From Priestia megaterium (GTDB lineage Bacteria; Bacillota; Bacilli; Bacillales; Bacillaceae_H): a stretch of 64,000 nt of DNA. The stretch covers positions 4,369,501 to 4,433,500 of the forward strand of contig NZ_CP023317.1 of NCBI RefSeq assembly GCF_009497655.1. Direction: 5' to 3'. Made by a program: the position numbers and the translations under genes. The notes beneath the pieces are model-generated. The model ran no database searches, was not told where the DNA came from, and worked only from the letters and a program-made list of their open reading frames with translations. This document shows positions 38,105 to 47,612 of the stretch, in pieces; positions within the stretch are counted from its first letter, which is position 1; the number at the start of each line of letters is the position of its first letter.

Positions 38105-39391
38105 TTAGTCGATAAATTCAAATTCATATTCAAACAGCTTTACAATGTCGCCATCTTTTGCTCCTCGTTCACGAAGGGCTTCATCGACGCCCATGCCTCG
38201 AAGCTGGCGCGCGAATCGACGAACTGATTCTTCACGTGAGAAGTCAGTCATCTTGAATAATTTTTCGATTTTTTCACCGCTTAATACGTATGAGCCATCG
38301 CTATCACGCGTAATAACAAATTCCACTTCTTTCTTTTCATGCTTGTACAGTACGCGGTGCATAGATAGATCTTCCTCTTCTTGCATTGGGAATTCCGGCG
38401 TCGTTTCTACAAGATCAGCTACTGTAAATAACAGTTCGCGTATTCCATCACGCGTTGCCGCAGAAATTGGAAAGATTTTCACTTCGTCCCCTACTTTTTC
38501 TTTGAATGCAGCTAAATTCTCTTCGGCTTGCGGGATATCCATTTTATTTGCTACCACTACTTGCGGACGTTCCGTTAAACGCATATTATACTGACGCAGC
38601 TCTTCATTAATAGTTAAGTAATCTTCATATGGATCACGGCCTTCTAAACCTGACATATCGATTACATGGACAATCACGCGGGTACGTTCAATGTGACGTA
38701 AAAACTGATGACCTAATCCTACACCTTCATGTGCACCTTCGATTAGCCCTGGTAAATCTGCCATCACAAAACTGCGATTATCTTCTGTTTCAACTACTCC
38801 CAAATTCGGATTAATTGTTGTAAAATGATATTCAGCAATTTTTGGCTTTGCAGCAGACGTTACGGATAATAACGTTGACTTTCCAACACTTGGGAAACCA
38901 ACTAATCCTACATCGGCTAATACTTTTAATTCAAGAATGACATTTCTCTCTTTACCTGGCTCTCCATTTTCTGAAAGCTCCGGTGCTGGATTTGCAGGTG
39001 TAGCAAAACGCGTATTCCCACGCCCTCCGCGTCCACCTTTAGCAATCACTGCGCGCTGGCCGTGCTCAACTAAATCAGCAATCGTTTCGTTCGTATCTTC
39101 ATCCAACACAACGGTACCTGGTGGAACTTTTACAATCATCGGCTCAGCGTTACGTCCGTGCTGTCCTTTTGACATTCCATGTTCACCACGGCTTGCTTTA
39201 AAGTGACGCTTATAGCGGAAATCCATCAGCGTACGTAATCCTTCTTCTACTTCAAAAATGACATCTGCACCGTGACCACCGTCACCACCTGCAGGACCTC
39301 CTTTTGGTACGTACTTTTCGCGACGGAAGGCAACCATTCCATTTCCTCCGTCGCCACCTTTTACATATACCTTGACCTGATCTACAAACAT
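38105..39391 (-). CDS. obg: Obg GTPase (ribosome assembly, stress and sporulation)
   Basis: Essential GTPase linked to 50S assembly, the general stress response and Spo0 phosphorelay entry. Over 428 residues: the glycine-rich Obg fold (1-158; [29 protein letters not shown]), the G domain with G1 [13 protein letters not shown]3 [12 protein letters not shown] and G4 NKMD, and the C-terminal OCT domain (about 350-428). The start is ATG 39391. It follows spo0B by about 50 bases, the classic spo0B-obg pairing. Confidence 0.97.
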   Translation of the reverse strand: MFVDQVKVYVKGGDGGNGMVAFRREKYVPKGGPAGGDGGHGADVIFEVEEGLRTLMDFRYKRHFKASRGEHGMSKGQHGRNAEPMIVKVPPGTVVLDEDTNETIADLVEHGQRAVIAKGGRGGRGNTRFATPANPAPELSENGEPGKERNVILELKVLADVGLVGFPSVGKSTLLSVTSAAKPKIAEYHFTTINPNLGVVETEDNRSFVMADLPGLIEGAHEGVGLGHQFLRHIERTRVIVHVIDMSGLEGRDPYEDYLTINEELRQYNMRLTERPQVVVANKMDIPQAEENLAAFKEKVGDEVKIFPISAATRDGIRELLFTVADLVETTPEFPMQEEEDLSMHRVLYKHEKKEVEFVITRDSDGSYVLSGEKIEKLFKMTDFSREESVRRFARQLRGMGVDEALRERGAKDGDIVKLFEYEFEFID

Positions 39392-39442
39392 TTCTTTTTC
39401 ACTCCGTTCTATATCTTAGCTCTTGCCATAGCAAAAGCGCTT

Positions 39443-39979
39443 TTAACTTATTGTGAGCATAAGGCTAAATTCATCTTCAGACATATGCTGTTCAACCAAT
39501 GCAGCTCCTTGAGCGCACTCATAACATTGTAGCTTGTTTTGTAGCTTCTGTATATCTGTTAGTATTCCACTAAAGTCAAAAAAGAAACGAATTCCCTGTT
39601 CTTCAATGCATACTGAAATACTCAAATAGTTTTCTGCATGATAATCAACATATTTTTCGAGTGCTTCTGTCAAATAGCAACACCAGTTGTATACGAACTC
39701 ATCGTATTGTGATAAATCCTTCAATTCTCCAAGCACTTCCACATCTAAGCGAACAGCATGGTTATTCCAATGATAGGTCATAACAAAGCCCGCAAACAGT
39801 CGCATATTGATGTTTGTTAACTTGGATTCATGTTTGGATTCATTTACAATTTCTTCAATGATTTCATTCGCTCGATCAAGCCGATTCAACGCTAGATTGC
39901 CTTTGATTAATTGCAGCTTATTTAACCAATCATGCCGCGCGTATCTTAATACCTCTACGACATCCCATTCTTTTTCCAT
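39443..39979 (-). CDS. spo0B: Sporulation initiation phosphotransferase Spo0B
   Basis: Passes phosphoryl groups from Spo0F to Spo0A in the phosphorelay. The 178-residue protein has the phosphoacceptor His in the helical hairpin ARHDWLNKLQLIKGNL (about residue 16 onward) and a degenerate kinase-like C-terminal domain, as expected. The start is ATG 39979 with TAGGAG about nine bases upstream. It is the first gene of spo0B-obg; the terminator of rpmA lies upstream, so it probably has its own promoter in the 39980-40100 gap. Confidence 0.94.
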   Translation of the reverse strand: MEKEWDVVEVLRYARHDWLNKLQLIKGNLALNRLDRANEIIEEIVNESKHESKLTNINMRLFAGFVMTYHWNNHAVRLDVEVLGELKDLSQYDEFVYNWCCYLTEALEKYVDYHAENYLSISVCIEEQGIRFFFDFSGILTDIQKLQNKLQCYECAQGAALVEQHMSEDEFSLMLTIS

Positions 39980-40100
39980 CTTAGCACTCCTAACTTTGAC
40001 TCGAGCATAAGTATTTCACAACGCTGACAAACATCTCGTATCAATCTTCTTAGATATGTTCGATTATAACAAATTCCAATGGGTAATAGGTGAAATATTC

Positions 40101-40146
40101 TACAAAAAGAAAACTCTAACCTACTTGGGTTAGAGTTTTCTTTTTG
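40101..40146 (-). terminator. Terminator of rplU-prp-rpmA
   Basis: A long perfect stem (AAAACTCTAACC with GGTTAGAGTTTT) is flanked by A and T runs directly after rpmA. Confidence 0.92.
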
Positions 40147-40150
40147 TATC

Positions 40151-40793
<643 letters not shown>

Positions 40794-40802
40794 TTGTTAT
40801 AA

Positions 40803-41111
40803 TTACGCGTTGATAGCGTCGATTACAACTTTTGTGTAAGGTTGACGGTGACCTTGCTTACGACGATAGTTTTTCTTTGCTTTGTATTTAAATACAGTGA
40901 TCTTTTTAGCGCGACCTTGTTTTTCAACTTTAGCCGTAACTGTTGCACCTTCTACGAAAGGAACACCAACTTTCACGCTGTCGCCACCTACAAATAATAC
41001 TTTGTCAAAAGTAACTGTTTCGCCTTGTTCACCAGCAAGTTTTTCAACGTAGATTGCTTGACCAGCCTCTACTTTAATTTGCTTACCACCAGTTTCAATA
41101 ATTGCGTACAT
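40803..41111 (-). CDS. rplU: 50S ribosomal protein L21
   Basis: 102 residues starting [17 protein letters not shown] and ending [19 protein letters not shown], typical of the family. The start is ATG 41111, with GAGGAGG upstream; an in-frame start three codons earlier was rejected on ribosome-site grounds. It is first gene of rplU-prp-rpmA and is preceded by the L21 leader RNA. Confidence 0.98.
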   Translation of the reverse strand: MYAIIETGGKQIKVEAGQAIYVEKLAGEQGETVTFDKVLFVGGDSVKVGVPFVEGATVTAKVEKQGRAKKITVFKYKAKKNYRRKQGHRQPYTKVVIDAINA

Positions 41112-41119
41112 TCTCTGCA

Positions 41120-41212
41120 CCTCCTCTAAAAACTAAGACTCGCCATCACAGGTGTTCAAGTGAACTTAAAACCTGTTCTGAGCGGTTGTAGCACGGGTGC
41201 TACAAACCAACA
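41120..41212 (-). ncRNA. Ribosomal protein L21 leader RNA
   Basis: The leader folds as a small hairpin (GTTTGTAGCACCCGTGCTACAAC) followed by a longer structure with AACAGGTTTTAAG and CTTGAACACCTGT, then GGCGAGTCTTAGTTTTT just before the ribosome site. This is the arrangement of the L21 leader found upstream of rplU in Bacillus, thought to mediate autoregulation. Confidence 0.82.
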
Positions 41213-41218
41213 TATTAA

Positions 41219-41248
41219 ATCTTACTACAAATCAAAGGTTAGTGTCAA
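41219..41248 (-). promoter_or_regulatory. Sigma-A promoter of rplU
   Basis: Minus strand TTGACA, 18 bases, TAAGAT, placed so that transcription would start at about 41212, the 5' end of the L21 leader. It lies just after the rng stop. Confidence 0.8.
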
Positions 41249-41275
41249 TTGGAATTCATGTTTTCTTCTAAAAAT

Positions 41276-42745
41276 TTATATAGAAGCAGAGACCCTTTTT
41301 TGAATCTGCTCTTTCGACCCCAATTGACGCAAAACAAATGCGTTTGTATAATCATCGTTTGGCGTAAGATATACGGTTTTTTTAACCATTTTCTCTAGAG
41401 CTTTGAGAAACCCTTGAGCTTTCATTTCATTTATAACATCACTTCGCGTCTCAATCCAAATAGCCTCTTCTTCCGCGCCGCGATGTTCCCAAATTACACG
41501 TTCAATTTGAAAAGCAACCGTTTTGGAATCAATCATTTTACCGGTTCCTTCACATACTTCACAAGGCATAGTTAATGTTGACCCAATGCTATTGCGCACT
41601 TTCTTCCGCGTTAATTGCAATATGCCGAGCTCTGTAAAGCCAACTACATTCGTCCGCACTTCATCTTGTTCACATAGCTTTTTCATATACCTTTCTACTT
41701 CTGTCCGATCTTCTTTATGAGACATATTTATAAAATCAATTAAGATCATGCCGCCTAAGTGACGTAATTGCATCTGTTTGGACAGTTCATACGCAGCTTC
41801 CATATTTGTTTGAAGCATCGTCTTTCGAATATTATCTTTTCCTGAAAACTTCCCCGTGTTCACGTCTACGACCGTCATCGCTTCCGTTTCGTCAATAACG
41901 ATATAACCTCCACTTTTGAGCCACACGATTCGCTTTAAAAGCTTCTCTATTTGCCGTTCCACATCATAAAAGGAGAAAATATTTTCATTTCCTTTATAGT
42001 ACTCTATTGACGAGTTAGGGTAGGCAGCTTGAAAATGTTGATATAGGTCAAAGTCATCTACTACTATCCCGTCAATTCCTTGTTGAAGTGCAGCTTGCAC
42101 TCTTGTTTCGAGAAAATCTTGTCCTTTGCTGACTAGGGCAGGAGCTTTCATTCCCTGTGTCTGTCGTTCAAGGCGCTCATATTTCTTCTGTAGCTCTTTT
42201 ATTTTGTGTTGGACCGCAGCTTCTGATTTTTCCTCAATCGCTGTTCGAAATAAAAAGCCTTCCATCCCCTGTTTTAACCGCTCGCCAAGCTGTTTCCACT
42301 GTTGGCGTTTTGGCTCATCTATTTTTTTGGATACAGCGACATAGTTTCCGTGCGGTAAATATACAAGCTCATCAGAAGAAAATTCAATAATACCCGTCAG
42401 CTTCGGCCCTTTTGTTCCAATGCCTTCTTTTACAACTTGAACCAATACTTTTTCTCCTTCACGAATAAAAGCAGACATCGGCTGCTGATCCTTGTGAGGA
42501 TTATCTGACTGCTGATAGGATACAAGTTCATTTCGATGAATAAATCCGTTCATTGATAAACCAATATCGATAAAGGCTGCTTGCATATGCGGCAGGACTT
42601 TTACGACTTTACCCCAATATATATCACCAATAATTTGATTCTCGCTTTGTTCTTCTAAATATATTTTTTCTAGTGTTTTATCGTTTATCACGGCTATACG
42701 TTTGGAAGAAGTAGCCGCGTTAATGATACATGCCTTCACATACAT
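41276..42745 (-). CDS. rng: Ribonuclease E/G family endoribonuclease
   Basis: A 489-residue RNase G-type enzyme, without the long C-terminal scaffold of RNase E. An S1 RNA-binding domain occupies about residues 35-130 (GDIYWGKVVKVLPHMQAAFIDIGLSMNGF). The catalytic DNase I-like region has the metal-binding Asp residues (EAMTVVDVNTGKF and MILIDFINM), and the zinc-link CEVCEGTG follows. The start is ATG 42745 with a GTGAGG site. From recall, B. subtilis lacks this enzyme while some other Bacillaceae have it. The gene is bounded upstream by the spoIVFB terminator and downstream by the rplU promoter, so it is a unit of its own. Confidence 0.93.
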   Translation of the reverse strand: MYVKACIINAATSSKRIAVINDKTLEKIYLEEQSENQIIGDIYWGKVVKVLPHMQAAFIDIGLSMNGFIHRNELVSYQQSDNPHKDQQPMSAFIREGEKVLVQVVKEGIGTKGPKLTGIIEFSSDELVYLPHGNYVAVSKKIDEPKRQQWKQLGERLKQGMEGFLFRTAIEEKSEAAVQHKIKELQKKYERLERQTQGMKAPALVSKGQDFLETRVQAALQQGIDGIVVDDFDLYQHFQAAYPNSSIEYYKGNENIFSFYDVERQIEKLLKRIVWLKSGGYIVIDETEAMTVVDVNTGKFSGKDNIRKTMLQTNMEAAYELSKQMQLRHLGGMILIDFINMSHKEDRTEVERYMKKLCEQDEVRTNVVGFTELGILQLTRKKVRNSIGSTLTMPCEVCEGTGKMIDSKTVAFQIERVIWEHRGAEEEAIWIETRSDVINEMKAQGFLKALEKMVKKTVYLTPNDDYTNAFVLRQLGSKEQIQKRVSASI

Positions 42746-42772
42746 TGCCTCACTTTAATCTAAATTCATAGG

Positions 42773-42804
42773 AAAAAGTTCGGTCAGTGCAACCGAACTT
42801 TTTT
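42773..42804 (-). terminator. Terminator of spoIVFAB
   Basis: AAAAAGTTCGGT and ACCGAACTTTTTT pair around a seven-base loop; T5 follows on the minus strand. Confidence 0.88.
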
Positions 42805-42828
42805 CATTCTATTCTATGTTACTAGAAA

Positions 42829-43695
42829 TCAGTAAACTGTTACAAGTTCATCTAGTGGGCTATTTGTTCTTTTTTCTACAAAGTAAGCGTGTAAAAGTTC
42901 ATTTTCATCAATTTGTACATGCTCGCCTGTTTGAGATGTAGCAATAATCATATGCTTACAACCTCTTTGGAATTTTTGCAGGACTTGATGGAGCGTCTCA
43001 CTGGTTGATACACTTAGCGTTTTTAAAACTCCAATTGGATGCTCTTTTCCATGATACCTCTCCAACAAAAAGCGCATGTAGACAAATTGCCTGCTCTTCC
43101 ATTCCAAATATCCGGATATAATTAAAAATGAAATAACAATCCATAAGTGCAGCTGAAAAGGATGCATAATGACGGCGTATATAATACCGATAGCTAAAAA
43201 AAACGTTGATAACCGGAGTGCAAGCTTATGCGCTTCTAAAAATGGTAAAGAACGACTGCACATTAAAAAAAGCAGCTTCCCTCCGTCCAATGGCCAAATG
43301 GGCAAAAGGTTAAACAGTAAAATTACTGTGCATTGAAACATAAATTGCTCATACGTTTCCAAAGACAACACATTTATTTTCATTAATAAGAAAGCAGCTC
43401 CAAACATCCAAAGATGCTGAAGAGGTCCACTTATTGTCACAATAAACTCTTCTCGAAATGGACGATTACCATGTTCATCTACTTCTGCTACTCCTCCAAA
43501 AGGTAAGAGCATAATTCTACGAATTCGCCAAGAAAAACACTGAGCCGCTACGGCGTGGCCCAGTTCATGAATAATTACAATAATAAATAACAAAAAAAGC
43601 TGCTTTACCGTAGCCGTTAAGATACCAATTACGAAAATCCCCCAAAACAATGGATGAATGTGAATTTTCATTAATAACGAAAAAGCACTATTCAA
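42829..43695 (-). CDS. spoIVFB: Intramembrane metalloprotease SpoIVFB
   Basis: Site-2 protease that cleaves pro-sigma-K in the mother cell. The 288-residue protein has about six membrane segments, the zinc motif HELGH at 43-47, and WPLDGG with Asp137, numbering identical to B. subtilis SpoIVFB when the TTG at 43695 is used; this supports that start. AGGTGA lies six bases upstream. The C-terminal 75 residues form a CBS-like ATP-sensing domain. It overlaps spoIVFA by eight bases and forms an operon with it. Confidence 0.95.
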   Translation of the reverse strand: MNSAFSLLMKIHIHPLFWGIFVIGILTATVKQLFLLFIIVIIHELGHAVAAQCFSWRIRRIMLLPFGGVAEVDEHGNRPFREEFIVTISGPLQHLWMFGAAFLLMKINVLSLETYEQFMFQCTVILLFNLLPIWPLDGGKLLFLMCSRSLPFLEAHKLALRLSTFFLAIGIIYAVIMHPFQLHLWIVISFLIISGYLEWKSRQFVYMRFLLERYHGKEHPIGVLKTLSVSTSETLHQVLQKFQRGCKHMIIATSQTGEHVQIDENELLHAYFVEKRTNSPLDELVTVY

Positions 43696-44470
43696 ATTGA
43701 ATCACCTGACTAGGATCCACAAACTTATCGCCTTTTTTAATAGCAAAATAGAACGTTCCAGCATCGCCTTTTTTACTGTTTTCCACAATTCCTACTTCTT
43801 TGCCTTTATTCACAAAATCATACATGCTAACATTGATTTTTTTGAGCTGTCCATACCAAGTTTCAGTTCCATCGGCATGTTGAATGATAACGGTATTCCC
43901 AGTATCATCACGTTTTCCTACATACCTTACAATACCTTCACTCATTGCTTCTACAACAGAATCCACTCCTGTTTGAACCGTCACGCCTTGCTTACTTTGA
44001 GCAAATGTTTCCGTTACTTTCCCTGAAGCTGGAGTAGCGTATTCTCCGCTTACACTTTGCTCCGTTTTGCTAGACTCCTTATTCGGCAGTAGCGTTAACG
44101 GCTTCCCAAACTTATCTTCATACCAAGAGGAAACAGCTGCAAACTGAAATTCTTTATCCATTGTTTGTTGAACCACCACTCTGGCCTGTTCAAAAGCAGG
44201 AGAAGCGTTCTTGAACATAATCCCTACAATTAACACTAAGCAGGCCGAAGCTAAAATTTTAAATAAAAAGCGTTCTTTTCGAAATAACGGGTGATATTCC
44301 TTTGCTGATGGTGTGTATTCAACCGCAGAATAATCCATCGATCCATATTTTTCTTCTTCACTCATTAAGGACGTATGAAGAGGTTCTTGAGGAAGACGCT
44401 TCGTTGTATTTAATTGTTTTCGCTTGCGCTCAGCAATTCGTTTACGGATTTCATCAGCACGTCGATTCAT
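43688..44470 (-). CDS. spoIVFA: SpoIVFA, inhibitor/scaffold of SpoIVFB
   Basis: Membrane protein that holds SpoIVFB inactive until SpoIVB cleaves it. The 260-residue protein has a basic N-terminal cytoplasmic part, one membrane helix (about residues 70-88, FKILASACLVLIVGIMF) and an outer M23/LytM-like domain (ASGKVTETF; VRYVGKRDDTGNTVIIQHADG). The zinc-ligand residues are not all evident, consistent with a non-enzymatic role. The start is ATG 44470 with AAGGAG 11 bases upstream. First gene of spoIVFA-spoIVFB. Confidence 0.94.
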   Translation of the reverse strand: MNRRADEIRKRIAERKRKQLNTTKRLPQEPLHTSLMSEEEKYGSMDYSAVEYTPSAKEYHPLFRKERFLFKILASACLVLIVGIMFKNASPAFEQARVVVQQTMDKEFQFAAVSSWYEDKFGKPLTLLPNKESSKTEQSVSGEYATPASGKVTETFAQSKQGVTVQTGVDSVVEAMSEGIVRYVGKRDDTGNTVIIQHADGTETWYGQLKKINVSMYDFVNKGKEVGIVENSKKGDAGTFYFAIKKGDKFVDPSQVIQFE

Positions 44471-44562
44471 GATTCATCATTCTCCTTGTTCTTATCGTAT
44501 AATCAACTATATGACTTGTCCGTGGAGCTTATGACAGCTTGACTCTACAAAATCACACAAAT

Positions 44563-44592
44563 AAAAAAAGCTTCCTCTATCGGAAGCTTTTT
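44563..44592 (-). terminator. Terminator of the min operon
   Basis: AAAAAGCTTCC and GGAAGCTTTTT pair around TCTATC; T7 follows on the minus strand, immediately after minD. Confidence 0.92.
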
Positions 44593-45391
44593 AAGAACGA
44601 ACACCAAAGAATCGTTTAATACGTGCAAACATTCCCTTATCTTCTTCATCTAACGATTGAAGAGGAACCGTTTCACCTAGAATACGTCTTGCAATATTAC
44701 GATATGCAATTGATGCTTTGCTTGATGGATCCATGACAATTGGTTCACCGTTGTTAGAAGCACGAATAACATTTTCATCGTCAGCAACGATTCCAATTAA
44801 ATCAACAGCCAGAAGCTGAGAAATTTCTTCCACGTCCAGCATGTCTCCATTTTTCATCATATGACTACGGATTCGGTTAATAACCAGTTTTGGAGATTCG
44901 ATATCCTCTTGCTCCAATAATCCAATAATACGGTCAGCATCACGAACAGCTGAAACTTCCGGTGTTGTCACAACGAGTGCCTTATCAGCGCCAGCTACGG
45001 CATTCTTATAGCCTTGTTCAATACCAGCTGGGCAATCAATAACCACATAGTCATAGTCTTGCTTTAACTGAAGAACTAACTCTCGCATTTGTTCTGGTTG
45101 AACAGCTGTTTTGTCACTCGTTTGAGCAGCAGGAAGTAAGTACAAACATTCAAAACGCTTGTCCTTAATCAAGGCTTTTTGCGGTTGGCATCGACCTTCT
45201 ACCACGTCTACAAGATCATAAATAATACGATTTTCAAGCCCCATTACAACATCCAAGTTGCGTAAGCCGATATCAGTGTCTACTAGACACACGCGCTTTC
45301 CAGCTAATGCTAGAGCAGTACCTAAATTGGCTGATGTCGTTGTTTTTCCAACTCCACCTTTACCAGACGTAACAACAATAGCCTCTCCCAC
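44591..45391 (-). CDS. minD: Septum-site determining ATPase MinD
   Basis: Deviant Walker ATPase that brings MinC to the membrane to block polar division. The 266-residue protein has the deviant Walker A (VTSGKGGVGKTT, starting near residue 8), switch I/II (VDTDIGLRNLDVV; VIDCPAGIEQGYKNA) and a C-terminal amphipathic membrane helix (FARIKRFFGVRS). I chose GTG 45391, which has GGAG nine bases upstream and gives the usual N-terminus GEAIVVTSG; a TTG two codons earlier sits too close to the ribosome site. It starts three bases after the minC stop. Confidence 0.96.
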   Translation of the reverse strand: MGEAIVVTSGKGGVGKTTTSANLGTALALAGKRVCLVDTDIGLRNLDVVMGLENRIIYDLVDVVEGRCQPQKALIKDKRFECLYLLPAAQTSDKTAVQPEQMRELVLQLKQDYDYVVIDCPAGIEQGYKNAVAGADKALVVTTPEVSAVRDADRIIGLLEQEDIESPKLVINRIRSHMMKNGDMLDVEEISQLLAVDLIGIVADDENVIRASNNGEPIVMDPSSKASIAYRNIARRILGETVPLQSLDEEDKGMFARIKRFFGVRS

Positions 45392-45393
45392 TG

Positions 45394-46077
45394 TCAAATT
45401 CTCCTTTCTACCCTGGTCAAATTCGGTCTTAGATGCGGTAAAGCTTGCACGCGATCTATCACCATTTGATCATTATCATCTAAGTATGCACATTCCATTA
45501 TATTCTCTTCCTTCTCACTGCGCTCTTCTTCTGATCGGGTAATGATATCAGCAATGCGCAGCTGTGAAGGTTTCATTAACGATGCAGCAATAACGGCGTT
45601 TTTATTGCCGCGATATCCTGCATGAGCAATCCCTTTTAAAGCACCTAATACAAATAAATTTCCTCCAGCTACAACGGTTCCTCCGGGATTTACGTCTCCG
45701 ACTAGAAGCAAATCGCCTTCTACATGGAGAACCTGTCCTGAACGAACTACCTTTGTAACAGATACTAATTCACTTTCTTCTCTTACTCGGACTGCATCTT
45801 GCTTTAAAATAACGTTACTATCAATTTGTTTAACTACTAAATACTGATTTTCTTCTATGAGCGCCTTCAATTCGGTTTCCTGCTCTGTAGTTAAATAACG
45901 ATTTCCGATTTTGACATACACTGTGACGATTTGATCGGCATCGCCATGCTTATTTGTCAAAAGCTTCGTCTTAAGTTCCGTCAAAAGCTCTGCAAATGAA
46001 CATGTATCATTGAGATGCAACGTTAATCCATCTTTTGTTCCTTTAATTGTCACATTTTGTTGCTTTTGTTTATTCAA
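45394..46077 (-). CDS. minC: Septum-site determining protein MinC
   Basis: FtsZ assembly inhibitor. The 227-residue protein has an N-terminal FtsZ-interacting domain (TIKGTKDGLTLHLND) and a C-terminal beta-helix dimerisation and MinD-binding domain (VRSGQVLHVEGDLLLVGDVNPGG). I chose TTG 46077, which has GAGGTGA five bases upstream and matches the family's length; GTG 46086 is the alternative but overlaps that site. It precedes minD. Confidence 0.95.
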   Translation of the reverse strand: MNKQKQQNVTIKGTKDGLTLHLNDTCSFAELLTELKTKLLTNKHGDADQIVTVYVKIGNRYLTTEQETELKALIEENQYLVVKQIDSNVILKQDAVRVREESELVSVTKVVRSGQVLHVEGDLLLVGDVNPGGTVVAGGNLFVLGALKGIAHAGYRGNKNAVIAASLMKPSQLRIADIITRSEEERSEKEENIMECAYLDDNDQMVIDRVQALPHLRPNLTRVERRI

Positions 46078-46095
46078 GACGCTCACCTCAACGAA

Positions 46096-46123
46096 TATAT
46101 AATTTCGACAGAGACTTACTCAA
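46096..46123 (-). promoter_or_regulatory. Possible minCD promoter
   Basis: Minus strand TTGAGT, 16 bases, TATATA, in the 116-base gap after mreD. It could drive minCD independently of mreBCD; no terminator is seen after mreD, so read-through is also likely. Confidence 0.35.
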
Positions 46124-46193
46124 TTCCTTTTTTTCGTTTCTTCAATCAGCATTTTTATCACATCACGAACGAGAAGCGTAATATATTTTCGGA

Positions 46194-46712
46194 TCAGCGT
46201 TCATCGATAAATTTAGCGAAATATTGAAAACATCTTTGAAGCGGAAATGCAAAAATGAGTGCAAATATGGCATTTAAAATGATGGTTGCGTAAAATCGCT
46301 CTTGCAAGAAGCGACCAATGGTCATATCGGATATATTAATAATGCTATTAATTCCATATACATAAAACTCAATAATGGCTACAGCTAATAGCGACATGCA
46401 GATCACGATAAGCGTATTTTGCTGAAAAATCTTCATTAGTTTTGATACGATATAGCATACGGCCGGCAATCCAAGCGCGTATACTCCTAAGACATCCGTA
46501 AAGGCAATATCGTACATGAATCCAAGGATTACCCCATATAGCATCGCTTGCTTTGGGTGATAATACACTGCCATAAAAGCCAGTACCACTACAACAAAGT
46601 GAGGCGATAGAATCCAGTCTCGCCATGGTGATGCCATGGCGACAAAATTAACAAAGATACTTTCAAACATAAAAACGACAAGCACGAGAATAGGAAGGAC
46701 AAACCGCTTCAT
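46194..46712 (-). CDS. mreD: Rod shape-determining protein MreD
   Basis: Membrane component of the elongation machinery. The 172-residue protein has five or six hydrophobic segments and little else, as usual, with the conserved loop MLYGVILGFMYDIAFTDVLGVYAL. The start is ATG 46712, which overlaps the last base of the mreC stop; AGGAGG lies within the end of mreC. Third gene of mreBCD. Confidence 0.94.
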   Translation of the reverse strand: MKRFVLPILVLVVFMFESIFVNFVAMASPWRDWILSPHFVVVVLAFMAVYYHPKQAMLYGVILGFMYDIAFTDVLGVYALGLPAVCYIVSKLMKIFQQNTLIVICMSLLAVAIIEFYVYGINSIINISDMTIGRFLQERFYATIILNAIFALIFAFPLQRCFQYFAKFIDER

Positions 46713-47593
46713 CAGTTAGCCTCCTCCGCCCCTAAATCGTCTTCAGCAGCGGGCGCACTTCTTTTAGCTACAACTACGTTATCTAAGTCATACAAGTCAG
46801 CAGCAGGTTTGATATAAGCTTTTTTCGTTAATCCATATTCATCAGGCTCAATTTTTGTGATAACGCCAATTGGAAGATTGCTAGGAAAAATGCCGTCTTC
46901 TTGTCCTAGACCGGACGTTACTACTTTTTGCTTTTCTTTAATATCAGCATCAAAAGGAATACGACGCATAACAAGCGCCTGTTCTTTATCATCATAGCCT
47001 TCAATTAAACCAAACACTTCTTTTTTAGCCTGAATTTTAGCAGATACACGGTTTGTACGATCTGATGAACTAATTAACTGCACAGTAGATGTGAACTTAG
47101 ATGCATGCTTCACTTTACCAATCAGCCCTTCAGGAGTCATAACAGCCATATTTTCCTGTACATTATGAACCGTCCCTTTATCAATGGCAATTACCTCATG
47201 CCAACGGTCTGGATTACGAGCAATAACTGTTGCTTCGATTGGATTGTATTGACTTAAATCCGTTTTTTTGTCGAGCTGTGCTCTTAATTTTTTATTTTCT
47301 TGCTGCAAAGCGTTGGCTTTCGTTTCTAATTGCATGCGTTCGTCTAAACGGGCTTTTAATACCTCGTTTTCTTCGTATGTACGCTTTAAGTCACCTACAT
47401 TCTGAAAGAAACCCGCTACAAATTGTGCGGGTTCATTAAAGGTAGCCTGAACAAGACCAACCGTATCTTTGACAAACTGTTCAGGCCACGTTACATTTTT
47501 ACGACCATTTAACGAAAAACCAATCAATGCCACTAATACAATAATACTGACCAATAAAATAACTAAACGTTTATTTAAGAAAAATTGTGGCAC
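46712..47593 (-). CDS. mreC: Cell shape-determining protein MreC
   Basis: Scaffold linking cytoplasmic MreB to the outer wall synthases. The 293-residue protein has one N-terminal membrane helix (residues 9-27), a coiled coil (about 65-110, rich in Leu/Glu/Lys), and the extracellular beta-barrel domain (IEATVIARNPDRWHEVIAIDKG). The start is GTG 47593 with GAGGTG upstream. It is 19 bases after mreB. Confidence 0.95.
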   Translation of the reverse strand: MPQFFLNKRLVILLVSIIVLVALIGFSLNGRKNVTWPEQFVKDTVGLVQATFNEPAQFVAGFFQNVGDLKRTYEENEVLKARLDERMQLETKANALQQENKKLRAQLDKKTDLSQYNPIEATVIARNPDRWHEVIAIDKGTVHNVQENMAVMTPEGLIGKVKHASKFTSTVQLISSSDRTNRVSAKIQAKKEVFGLIEGYDDKEQALVMRRIPFDADIKEKQKVVTSGLGQEDGIFPSNLPIGVITKIEPDEYGLTKKAYIKPAADLYDLDNVVVAKRSAPAAEDDLGAEEAN

Positions 47594-47612
47594 GATCTAC
47601 ACCTCTTAATAT

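Noticed and set aside
46118-46198. Open frame of about 25 codons after mreD (IRKYITLLVRDVIKMLIEETKKRN)
   Set aside because: It looks like an amphipathic helix, but there is no standard start codon with a ribosome site near its beginning; probably chance.
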